DNA of 20,192 nucleotides from a virus, in the IMG/VR virus record IMGVR_UViG_3300032245_000033, positions 1 through 20,192 of that record; one strand, written 5' to 3'. This document shows positions 8,723 through 13,180 of the stretch, piece after piece. A program made the position numbers and the translations under genes. The notes beneath the pieces were generated by a model. The model did no database searches. It saw only the letters and a program-made list of their open reading frames with translations, and had not been told where the DNA came from. The stretch's first letter is position 1, and every line of letters begins with the position of its first letter.

Positions 8723-9204
8723 GTTTGTTCAACCCTTGGGTACTGCTTGGTATCTTGATGGCTGTGGTGTCTTCCTTTGGTGGTGGTTATTACAAGGGAA
8801 GCACTGACGAGGTGACAAGGCAACAGTTAGAGATTGCCGCCCTTAATGCTGAAGCCAGACAAAAAGAACAGGCACTTGTCACCGCCATCCAAACTCAAGC
8901 AGATCAACTCGTAAAGGCCAACAATGAAGCCAAAGTTTTATTACAAAAGCGTAATTCTGACATCGACACTGGTGCTCTCAAGTTGCGGATTCCTGTCAAA
9001 GCCGCCAACTGCCCCGTACAAACCGCCGACAATCCCACCCCTGCCAGCGGAAATAGCGTTCAAGCAACAGCCGAACTTGACAGAGAGATTGCTAAATCTC
9101 TTGTCGCCATCACAGACCAAGGAGATGCCAACACAAGGCAACTCAACGCCTGTATTGACGCCTACAACGCCGCCTACCAAACCATAACGAAAGGAAACCA
9201 ATGA
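8719..9204 (+). CDS. Rz: Rz-like inner-membrane spanin
   Basis: A 161-residue protein with an N-terminal signal anchor ([20 protein letters not shown], residues 8-27) followed by a long charged helix (about 30-80) and a periplasmic C-terminal part with two Cys (CPVQT and NACIDAYN). This is the i-spanin layout: anchored in the inner membrane with a coiled coil spanning the periplasm. An o-spanin is embedded in its +1 frame, and it lies between the holin candidate and the endolysin, which supports the call. ATGA overlaps join it to both neighbours. Confidence 0.85.
   Translation: MSLFNPWVLLGILMAVVSSFGGGYYKGSTDEVTRQQLEIAALNAEARQKEQALVTAIQTQADQLVKANNEAKVLLQKRNSDIDTGALKLRIPVKAANCPVQTADNPTPASGNSVQATAELDREIAKSLVAITDQGDANTRQLNACIDAYNAAYQTITKGNQ
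8924..9187 (+). CDS. Rz1: Rz1-like outer-membrane spanin lipoprotein, embedded in Rz
   Basis: An 87-residue protein wholly inside the Rz gene in another frame. It has a basic N-terminus (MKPKFYYK), a short hydrophobic stretch and the lipobox LSSC with Cys21. The mature protein is rich in proline ([17 protein letters not shown]...TPTTPPTKP), as expected for Rz1. AAGG sits about 8 bases before the ATG. With Rz it should fuse inner and outer membranes at lysis. The signal, proline content and nesting together make this secure. Confidence 0.85.
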   Translation: MKPKFYYKSVILTSTLVLSSCGFLSKPPTAPYKPPTIPPLPAEIAFKQQPNLTERLLNLLSPSQTKEMPTQGNSTPVLTPTTPPTKP

Positions 9205-9812
9205 ACACCGAACAACTAGCCAAAATCCTTAAGATGAAACCCGCCAAAGCTGGTGAATGGATTGATGCCATTAACGCCACCTTTGAGAAGTTCGACATCT
9301 CCACCCCTGAACGTCAAGCCTGTTTCTTGGGTCAATGTGCTCATGAATCTGGCGGCTTTACAGCCCTGTCAGAGAACCTCAACTATTCGGCGGCTTCACT
9401 GTGCAGAGTCTGGCCTAAACGGTTCCCTACCGTGACAGATGGTCAGAACTATGAACGTAACCCCCAGAAGATTGCAAATAAGGTTTACGCCAATCGCATG
9501 GGTAACGGTGACGAGGAGTCAGGTGAAGGGTTCGCCTATCGTGGTCGTGGCCTCATTCAATTGACTGGTAAATCGAACTACGAAGCCTGTGGAGAGGCTA
9601 TCGGTGTTGACTTGGTGTCTAACCCTGACTTGGTGGCAACGCCTGAGTATGCGACTTTATCTGCTGGTTGGTTCTGGGACAAAAACAACCTGAACAAGTT
9701 TGCTGATGAAAATGATATGACTGGCTTGACCAAAAAAATCAACGGTGGCACTCACGGCATTGAAGACCGTGTTGCTAGGACTCAGCTTGCACTGGATGTG
9801 TTGTCTGCTTAA
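9201..9812 (+). CDS. GH19 chitinase-type endolysin
   Basis: A 203-residue protein of the glycoside hydrolase family 19 type used as phage endolysin. Diagnostic stretches are [13 protein letters not shown] (41-53), where Glu49 is the likely catalytic acid, and [16 protein letters not shown] (112-127), the family's best-known block. The ending [14 protein letters not shown] is also typical. It would cleave peptidoglycan glycan strands after the holin opens the membrane. No signal peptide is visible, so it needs the holin. The start overlaps the Rz stop (ATGA, 9201-9204). Its last 38 bases overlap the oppositely oriented gene ending at 9775. Confidence 0.9.
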   Translation: MNTEQLAKILKMKPAKAGEWIDAINATFEKFDISTPERQACFLGQCAHESGGFTALSENLNYSAASLCRVWPKRFPTVTDGQNYERNPQKIANKVYANRMGNGDEESGEGFAYRGRGLIQLTGKSNYEACGEAIGVDLVSNPDLVATPEYATLSAGWFWDKNNLNKFADENDMTGLTKKINGGTHGIEDRVARTQLALDVLSA

Positions 9813-9969
9813 TTAGAGACTTGCAGTAATGTTTGTGGGTGAGGTGTTCATACAGTATCACCTCCCCACACTTTTGACATAGCCAAGCCGTACCCATTAC
9901 AACATCAGTCTGGCGATCACCTCTGACCCCCTTAGTCCTGCCATAAAAAGTGCGGATTTTTACTATCAC
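9775..9969 (-). CDS. Small putative zinc-binding protein, last gene of the leftward block
   Basis: A 64-residue protein on the minus strand. It starts with GTG at 9969, overlapping the stop of the preceding small gene as GTGA, which argues for coupled translation; an ATG (residue 25) is an alternative start. Residues 31-49 ([19 protein letters not shown]) carry a CxxC followed by several His and a final Cys, a plausible zinc knuckle. The 3' end runs 38 bases into the endolysin gene on the other strand. The family is not recognised. DNA or RNA binding is possible but inferred only from the Cys/His pattern. Confidence 0.55.
   Translation of the reverse strand: MIVKIRTFYGRTKGVRGDRQTDVVMGTAWLCQKCGEVILYEHLTHKHYCKSLIKQTTHPVQAES
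9835..9869. terminator. Possible hairpin between convergent blocks
   Basis: GTGGGTGAGGTG (9835-9846) pairs with CACCTCCCCAC (9859-9869) over 5 and 6 bases with one bulged T around a 12-base loop. It lies 22 bases after the endolysin stop and inside the oppositely oriented 64-residue gene. Only a weak T-rich stretch (CTTTTG) follows on the plus strand. It may stop the rightward lysis transcript, but the call is tentative. Confidence 0.35.
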
Positions 9970-10142
9970 TTTGAAACTCTAGCTTTGCTGTAAACAGTAA
10001 AGTCCTGACGCTTTTTAAGACCCCTGTTTTTGAGTTCTGTATTGGCGGCATTAAGAGCCTTATTCTGACGCTTTGCCTTGGGGTCTGTCAGCCACAAACT
10101 TGGTTCGTTAATGGACTCAAATGCTGATTTAACTTGGCTCAT
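9966..10142 (-). CDS. Small basic protein of unknown function (58 aa)
   Basis: A 58-residue minus-strand ORF beginning MSQVKSAFESINEPSLWLTD, with a Lys/Arg-rich middle (DPKAKRQNKALNAANTELKN). The start is embedded in the stop of the gene before it (ATGA at 10142-10139) and its stop is embedded in the next start (GTGA at 9969-9966). These two junctions are the main evidence that this short frame is real. Unusually for this block there is no strong Shine-Dalgarno sequence, so translation probably depends on coupling. I do not recognise the family. Confidence 0.6.
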   Translation of the reverse strand: MSQVKSAFESINEPSLWLTDPKAKRQNKALNAANTELKNRGLKKRQDFTVYSKARVSK

Positions 10143-10294
10143 GTGTTTTTATCCAAAATAATTTCTTGTAATTTTTCGATTGATTCGCAAAGATTGTGGT
10201 GCAAATAATCGGGCAGTTCACATTTTGCAGAAAATGACCACGATTCCAATGCCGACAAAAGTTTAATAATTTTGAGTGCTTCTTCTTTAGTCAT
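10139..10294 (-). CDS. Small conserved phage protein (51 aa)
   Basis: A 51-residue minus-strand protein starting MTKEEALKIIKLLSALESWS, with an acidic helical C-terminus. This N-terminus recurs in small phage proteins I have seen annotated as hypothetical. A GAGG motif lies 7 bases before the ATG, the start falls two bases after the preceding gene's stop, and the stop overlaps the next start (ATGA). Trp19 and a central Cys pair separated by ten residues are the notable residues. Function is unknown. Confidence 0.7.
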   Translation of the reverse strand: MTKEEALKIIKLLSALESWSFSAKCELPDYLHHNLCESIEKLQEIILDKNT

Positions 10295-10296
10295 AT

Positions 10297-10602
10297 TTAT
10301 CCTCTGGCTCTAATGTCTTCAGCACAATGATGCGGCTCAGTCGCAGGAATATCCTGCAACTCATCACACACCTTTGCACAGGCTTCACGTTCAAACGCAA
10401 CCATCTTTTCACACATCAATGTCCAAGAAGCGTTGGCTCTTGCATTGGCTTCTTCTGTTGCTTTTTCTTCTACCAGTTTGGCAAAGGCTTGCAGATACCC
10501 TAGTACATCGCCAGTAGTGATGTCATCCTTGTAAATATCAACCGATGTTTTACTGTCAAAGTGCGCCTGTTTAGCCATTTCAATGATTTCATCTTGTGTC
10601 AT
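10297..10602 (-). CDS. Conserved small phage protein (101 aa)
   Basis: A 101-residue helical protein on the minus strand starting MTQDEIIEMAKQAHF. It ends with FEREACAKVCDELQ and a His/Cys-containing segment closing in EDIRARG. The REACAKVC...IRARG ending is widespread among small phage proteins of unknown role. It starts within the stop of the upstream gene (ATGA at 10602-10599) after a GGGG stretch. The cysteine/histidine distribution (CAKVC, then HHC) might bind a metal, which is inference. No enzymatic motif. Confidence 0.75.
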   Translation of the reverse strand: MTQDEIIEMAKQAHFDSKTSVDIYKDDITTGDVLGYLQAFAKLVEEKATEEANARANASWTLMCEKMVAFEREACAKVCDELQDIPATEPHHCAEDIRARG

Positions 10603-10802
10603 TTCAATCCCCTAATGTAAATAGCAAAGCTGTGCAATGTGTCCTTGCCAAACCCTTCCATCTTCAGAATGGCTTGGGCTACTTCTTCAATAACTTGGTC
10701 ACGATATGGATTGAGTTTCAAAGTGGATTCCACTGCACGTTTACGCCACAGGCTTTGACGTTCCATTTCGTTGAAGGCATCATCTTCAGGGTCTTGAATC
10801 AT
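10599..10802 (-). CDS. Conserved small phage protein (67 aa)
   Basis: A 67-residue minus-strand protein. Its start (MIQDPEDDAFNEMERQSLWR) and end (HSFAIYIRGLK) match a recurring family of small phage proteins that I recognise only as conserved hypotheticals. Both junctions are ATGA overlaps, so it is read in line with its neighbours. The N-terminus is acidic and the C-terminus ends in a short hydrophobic/basic motif. No membrane span or known domain. Confidence 0.75.
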   Translation of the reverse strand: MIQDPEDDAFNEMERQSLWRKRAVESTLKLNPYRDQVIEEVAQAILKMEGFGKDTLHSFAIYIRGLK

Positions 10803-11011
10803 TCGTAGTGCTCCAGTTCGTTGATACGTTTCATTAGCCTGAAGATTCTTTGCTCGTTGTAGTTCACGATGGCATTGGAATACTCAACAGATGTTTCAGC
10901 TTGCAACTTGGCAAGTTGAGCCTCATTGAGTTCCTTTTGTGCCATCTCCAATGGTGTCTTGGCTCTGAGCAAATCTTTGACGTATTTGATGGTTAAGTCT
11001 CGCCAGTTCAT
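10799..11011 (-). CDS. Small coiled-coil phage protein (70 aa)
   Basis: A 70-residue minus-strand protein. The frame is open further upstream, but the ATG at 11011 is chosen because it overlaps the previous stop (ATGA), and the protein then begins MNWRDLTIKYVKDLL. Residues 20-50 (PLEMAQKELNEAQLAKLQAE) are strongly helical and probably coiled coil. The PLEMA..EL.EAQL pattern recurs in small phage proteins next to zinc-ribbon genes. Function is unknown. Confidence 0.75.
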   Translation of the reverse strand: MNWRDLTIKYVKDLLRAKTPLEMAQKELNEAQLAKLQAETSVEYSNAIVNYNEQRIFRLMKRINELEHYE

Positions 11012-11169
11012 TTTTTCTTTCGTTGAGTTACAAGGATGACTCGTTCTACTTTTTCTTTTGTTGTAAATCGGTGCTCGTTGGCGCATTGGTAACGTCTGTA
11101 AGTTTCGTTTTTGTCTCTTGCTCTTGTCTCAAGGGTGCTAACCCATGCTTCACAAACAGGACACTTCAC
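11008..11169 (-). CDS. NrdR-like zinc-ribbon protein (53 aa, GTG start)
   Basis: Starting at GTG 11169 gives 53 residues, MKCPVCEAWVSTLETR followed by RRYQCANEHRFTTKEKVERV. This matches the zinc-ribbon domain of NrdR/Ogr-type regulators: C3, C6, C29 and H33 as ligands, then the FTT.E signature. The GTG overlaps the stop of the 36-residue gene (TAGTG), which supports the start. The same frame is also open to an ATG at 11364, see that entry. Small free zinc ribbons in phages are thought to bind DNA or RNA polymerase, but no partner can be named. Confidence 0.7.
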   Translation of the reverse strand: MKCPVCEAWVSTLETRARDKNETYRRYQCANEHRFTTKEKVERVILVTQRKKK

Positions 11170-11364
11170 TATTTTTCTACCCTGTTTAGTAGGTACAACG
11201 CAAACCCGATACACACTGACACTCCCAAGATCGAGCCGAAAATCCCTGCTAAGAACACGTAAGCGACTGTTTCTAACATTTGGTTCCTCCTTATCTTTTG
11301 AATCGAAATACATCAAAGCCATAGCGCAAAGCACTGCGATCATGATGGCATTCCAAACTTTCAT
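11008..11364 (-). CDS. Signal-anchor ORF reading through into the zinc ribbon (118 aa)
   Basis: The ATG at 11364 overlaps the preceding stop (ATGA), so ribosomes should start here. The first ~20 residues (MKVWNAIMIAVLCAMALMYF) form a membrane anchor, followed by an acidic patch (DSKDKEEPN). The frame then has no stop, runs across the whole 36-residue gene in another frame, and continues in frame into the zinc ribbon. It may be a true 118-residue membrane-anchored zinc-ribbon protein, or a ~30-residue membrane peptide whose stop was lost. The middle part looks non-native (Arg/Val-rich). I favour separate small genes but cannot exclude the fusion. Confidence 0.45.
   Translation of the reverse strand: MKVWNAIMIAVLCAMALMYFDSKDKEEPNVRNSRLRVLSRDFRLDLGSVSVYRVCVVPTKQGRKIVKCPVCEAWVSTLETRARDKNETYRRYQCANEHRFTTKEKVERVILVTQRKKK
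11169..11279 (-). CDS. Tiny membrane protein (36 aa)
   Basis: A 36-residue minus-strand ORF: MLETVAYVFLAGIFGSILGV, more hydrophobic residues, then a basic end (LLNRVEK). It is a single membrane span. It has the best Shine-Dalgarno sequence in the block, AAGGAGG six bases before the ATG. Its TAG overlaps the GTG of the zinc-ribbon gene by one base. The ORF lies entirely within a longer frame starting at 11364, so both cannot have been shaped freely. The strong ribosome site and tight downstream junction argue this is translated. Function unknown. Confidence 0.65.
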   Translation of the reverse strand: MLETVAYVFLAGIFGSILGVSVCIGFALYLLNRVEK

Positions 11365-11624
11365 TTTGTCGATGCAATCAGTTCAACCTCAAGGTCTTTG
11401 ATTCTGTCCTTGAGAATCTCAATCTCTTGTTCAAGATTAGTGACCTTTTTATCCAGACGCTTTCGGCTCATGGTTTCAGCCCTAGACCAGCCGATGATGA
11501 CAGCCTCATCAGCCACCTTGTTGATGAGTTGGATGATGTCATTGCGTGACATGAAGCCACCAGCAATGCCTTTGGCTGGCGCAATACGAGTTACCAATTC
11601 TTGAATTTCTGCTTGCATACTCAT
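11361..11624 (-). CDS. Coiled-coil small protein (87 aa)
   Basis: An 87-residue minus-strand protein. The N-terminal half (MSMQAEIQELVTRIAPAKGI) is mixed, and the C-terminal 35 residues (KKVTNLEQEIEILKDRIKDL) form an obvious heptad coiled coil. It starts inside the previous stop (ATGA at 11624-11621) and stops inside the next start (11364-11361). A second in-frame ATG six bases later is possible. The coiled coil suggests oligomerisation; the family is not recognised. Confidence 0.7.
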   Translation of the reverse strand: MSMQAEIQELVTRIAPAKGIAGGFMSRNDIIQLINKVADEAVIIGWSRAETMSRKRLDKKVTNLEQEIEILKDRIKDLEVELIASTK

Positions 11625-11818
11625 GCTTCCCTCGCTTTCAACATTGCGTCTGCCAAAGCGTAAGCCTGTGCTGGTATCTCTGAAAATAAACCATCGTTGT
11701 CAATCAACGCTTGCATAGCCTTTGCCGCAAAGTAGTCCAGCAAGGTCATGCCTCTTGAGTTTGTTTCTTGGTCTTCTATGTAAACGCTTTGAACTGGAAA
11801 TGCTGGCGGGTTGTTCAT
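11621..11818 (-). CDS. Conserved small phage protein, MTL.DYFAAKA family (65 aa)
   Basis: A 65-residue minus-strand protein with MNNPPAFPV at the start, GMTLLDYFAAKAMQAL in the middle and YALADAMLKARE at the end. This arrangement is very common in phages and prophages of proteobacteria and is carried as a hypothetical family. Both ends are ATGA overlaps. No known function; it is a useful family marker for this cassette. Confidence 0.85.
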   Translation of the reverse strand: MNNPPAFPVQSVYIEDQETNSRGMTLLDYFAAKAMQALIDNDGLFSEIPAQAYALADAMLKAREA

Positions 11819-11907
11819 TTCAGTAACTCCTTAACGATCTCAACGATAAAAGGTGAGGACACGATCAGTCCAACAATCGTGGCTTGGAATATTTCTTTAA
11901 GCGTCAT
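11815..11907 (-). CDS. Tiny membrane peptide (30 aa)
   Basis: A 30-residue minus-strand ORF, MTLKEIFQATIVGLIVSSPF ending in VKELLK. It has one hydrophobic segment framed by charged ends. Three consecutive in-frame ATGs (11913, 11910, 11907) follow GAGGAG. The third gives the best spacing (seven bases) and is used here. The stop overlaps the next gene's ATG (ATGA, 11818-11815), and the start lies inside the end of the upstream gene. The sandwich between two recognised families and the good ribosome site support it despite its size. Function unknown. Confidence 0.6.
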   Translation of the reverse strand: MTLKEIFQATIVGLIVSSPFIVEIVKELLK

Positions 11908-12058
11908 CATCATTCTCCTCGTCATCATCTTCACAAAGTTCACAACCAACATGGTCAGGGTCACGGCAATCTGGGTGAGCCGCAAGGTTTAATTGATAAC
12001 GGCGGCGGTGGAAGTCCTCCGCCCTCATCTGGTCTATTTCGTCTTCTGTGAGTCTCAT
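11897..12058 (-). CDS. Acidic small conserved phage protein (53 aa)
   Basis: A 53-residue minus-strand protein, starting MRLTEDEIDQMRAEDFHRRR with a Cys/His cluster (HPDCRDPDHVGCELC) and a very acidic tail (EDDDEENDDDA). The motif CRDPDH.GC..C recurs in phage hypotheticals and could bind a metal. AAGGAA lies about seven bases before the ATG. It overlaps the 30-residue gene by 11 bases. The acidic tail is reminiscent of DNA-mimic or protein-binding peptides, which is speculation. Confidence 0.7.
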   Translation of the reverse strand: MRLTEDEIDQMRAEDFHRRRYQLNLAAHPDCRDPDHVGCELCEDDDEENDDDA

Positions 12059-12069
12059 GGTGGTTTCCT

Positions 12070-12330
12070 TTAATAATCTTGACCAGCTTTAGCGGGTTGT
12101 GCGCCAAGGAATTGAGGGTTGTAAGGTGCATTGTGTGTCCAAGGTTTGTTGGACTTGATGCCAAGTTCTTCAATGTGACGAATGGCTACGTAGTCCAGTG
12201 GCAATGAAGAACCAAGAATCATAAACACCGCAGATTTTTCGGTGACAGGATGAGAAAACACCCGCTTAGAGCCATCATCTTCTTTGATGACAACTACATA
12301 TTCTTTTTTACCTTGGCCTTTGCATTTCAT
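12070..12330 (-). CDS. First gene of the leftward block, unknown (86 aa)
   Basis: An 86-residue minus-strand protein. The frame extends upstream to 12369, but ATG 12330 has AAGGAG seven bases before it and is chosen; it begins MKCKGQGKKEYVVVIKEDDG. The N-terminal half looks like a small beta sheet, with hydrophobic helical residues in the middle (AVFMILGSSLPLDYVAIRHI). It is the promoter-proximal gene, about 30 bases downstream of the predicted leftward start, so it should be the first and most strongly expressed product. The family is not recognised. Confidence 0.65.
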   Translation of the reverse strand: MKCKGQGKKEYVVVIKEDDGSKRVFSHPVTEKSAVFMILGSSLPLDYVAIRHIEELGIKSNKPWTHNAPYNPQFLGAQPAKAGQDY

Positions 12331-12364
12331 TTGTTTACTCCTTGAATTGCTTGCTGATGGGTGA

Positions 12365-12392
12365 ATCATATCAGAGTTGACTATCTAGTCAA
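12365..12392 (-). promoter_or_regulatory. Leftward sigma70-type promoter
   Basis: On the minus strand, TTGACT (12392-12387) and TATGAT (12370-12365) each match the sigma70 consensus at five of six positions, with a 16-base spacer. The start site would be near 12358, giving a leader of about 28 bases with the AAGGAG of the first small gene. The -35 hexamer is part of the palindrome at 12375-12394. Confidence 0.65.
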
Positions 12393-12394
12393 CT
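12375..12394. promoter_or_regulatory. Palindromic operator candidate
   Basis: The 20 bases AGTTGACTATCTAGTCAACT form a perfect 9-bp inverted repeat with a 2-bp centre. The site covers the -35 and most of the spacer of the leftward promoter, so a bound dimer would block it. It lies 90 bp from a gene for an HTH regulator. A related half-site (TTGACTAATCAA, 12446-12457) overlaps the -35 of that gene's own promoter, suggesting the same protein acts at both. Confidence 0.6.
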
Positions 12395-12445
12395 ACCCCC
12401 TATTTAATCCCACACGTTTAACTAGGTTATTAAATCACATACCAC

Positions 12446-12475
12446 TTGACTAATCAATCCAAAGTCCTATAGAAT
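12446..12475 (+). promoter_or_regulatory. Rightward promoter of the HTH gene, leaderless arrangement
   Basis: TTGACT at 12446-12451 and TAGAAT at 12470-12475 (five of six each) are separated by 18 bases. A start about seven bases after the -10 falls at or within two bases of the ATG at 12484. No Shine-Dalgarno is present (CCCCACCC precedes the ATG). The mRNA would therefore be leaderless or nearly so. The downstream genes of this block have their own ribosome sites. Confidence 0.55.
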
Positions 12476-12483
12476 CCCCACCC

Positions 12484-12714
12484 ATGAACACACAAACCAT
12501 GCAACTTATTGATTCCATTAGGGAAAAGGCTGAAAAGGCTGGCTTCACCATCACTGATGTGGCTCGTCAAGCTGGTCTTGACCCCTCTCAGGTCAGCCGT
12601 TACGCCACTGGAAAGACCATACCACTGGTAACCAGCATCAAACGGCTAGAAGAATCGGTAGATTCCCTCATTCAGAGCCGTTTACAAGCCCTGCAAGGGG
12701 GTCAAAATGACTAA
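12484..12714 (+). CDS. Cro/CI-like helix-turn-helix regulator
   Basis: A 76-residue protein with a helix-turn-helix of the XRE type at residues 21-47 (FTITDVARQAGLDPSQVSRY, then ATGKTIP), the second helix reading PSQVSRYATG. Such small DNA-binding proteins act as dimers on palindromes. There is no C-terminal LexA-like peptidase domain, so it is closer to Cro than to full CI. It is the first gene of the rightward block and probably acts on the palindrome at 12375-12394 and on its own promoter. It overlaps the next gene by 8 bases. The binding partner is inferred. Confidence 0.75.
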   Translation: MNTQTMQLIDSIREKAEKAGFTITDVARQAGLDPSQVSRYATGKTIPLVTSIKRLEESVDSLIQSRLQALQGGQND

Positions 12715-13180
12715 GCGCACCTTGGGTATTGACGTTGGTCTTAACGGTGCTATCGCCTTGGTTCAGGATGGTGAACTTGTTGGTGTTGTAGATATGCCAA
12801 CAGTCACCCTTGACCGTAATGGCAAAGCCAAGCGTCAGGTGTCAGTGCCTGAGTTGGTAGACATCATTAAAGCATTTGACCCTGATGAAGCCTATGTAGA
12901 AAAGGTCTTTGCGATGGCAGGGCAAGGCGTGACATCTGTTTTTTCTTTTGGTCGTTCTCTTGGCGTGGTCGAAGGAGTCCTAACAACTCTCAAGATCAAA
13001 ACAACTCTCATGACTCCACAGACTTGGCAAAAAGGTCTTGGCATGACAGGTGGTAAAGATGGCTCAAGAGCCAGAGCAATGGAGTTGTTCCCTGAACATA
13101 CTGCACTCTTTAAACGTGTTAAAGATGATGGTCGTAGTGATGCCGCACTCATCGCCTTGTGGGGGTCAAAGCATGGCTAA
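12707..13180 (+). CDS. RuvC-like Holliday junction resolvase
   Basis: A 157-residue RNase H-fold protein. The N-terminal strand GIDVGLNGAIALV carries Asp9; YVEKVFAMAGQGV (63-75) carries Glu65; KDDGRSDAALIALWG (139-153) carries Asp141 and Asp145. These are the four acidic positions of RuvC-type junction-specific endonucleases, and the length is normal. It should resolve branched intermediates before packaging or during recombination. It starts after GGGGGTC, overlapping the HTH gene by 8 bases, and overlaps the next gene by 8. Confidence 0.8.
   Translation: MTKRTLGIDVGLNGAIALVQDGELVGVVDMPTVTLDRNGKAKRQVSVPELVDIIKAFDPDEAYVEKVFAMAGQGVTSVFSFGRSLGVVEGVLTTLKIKTTLMTPQTWQKGLGMTGGKDGSRARAMELFPEHTALFKRVKDDGRSDAALIALWGSKHG

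Noticed and set aside
9813-10300. Region initially seen as a long gap between the endolysin and the 101-residue gene
   Set aside because: It is not empty: minus-strand frames of 64, 58 and 51 residues with GTGA and ATGA junctions fill it.
11023-11604. Several plus-strand frames within the leftward small-gene block
   Set aside because: They have no ribosome sites and no overlaps with each other in order, whereas the minus-strand frames are joined by precise start/stop overlaps.
12377-12406. A second rightward promoter from the palindrome (TTGACT with TATTTA, 18 apart)
   Set aside because: The -10 is poor and the promoter at 12446-12475 is closer and better matched; it cannot be excluded as an additional start.
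13050-13172. N-terminal extension of the PP-loop protein (first 41 residues of the open frame)
   Set aside because: It lies inside the resolvase gene, reads unlike protein, and the ATG at 13173 has a ribosome site and gives a family-like start.
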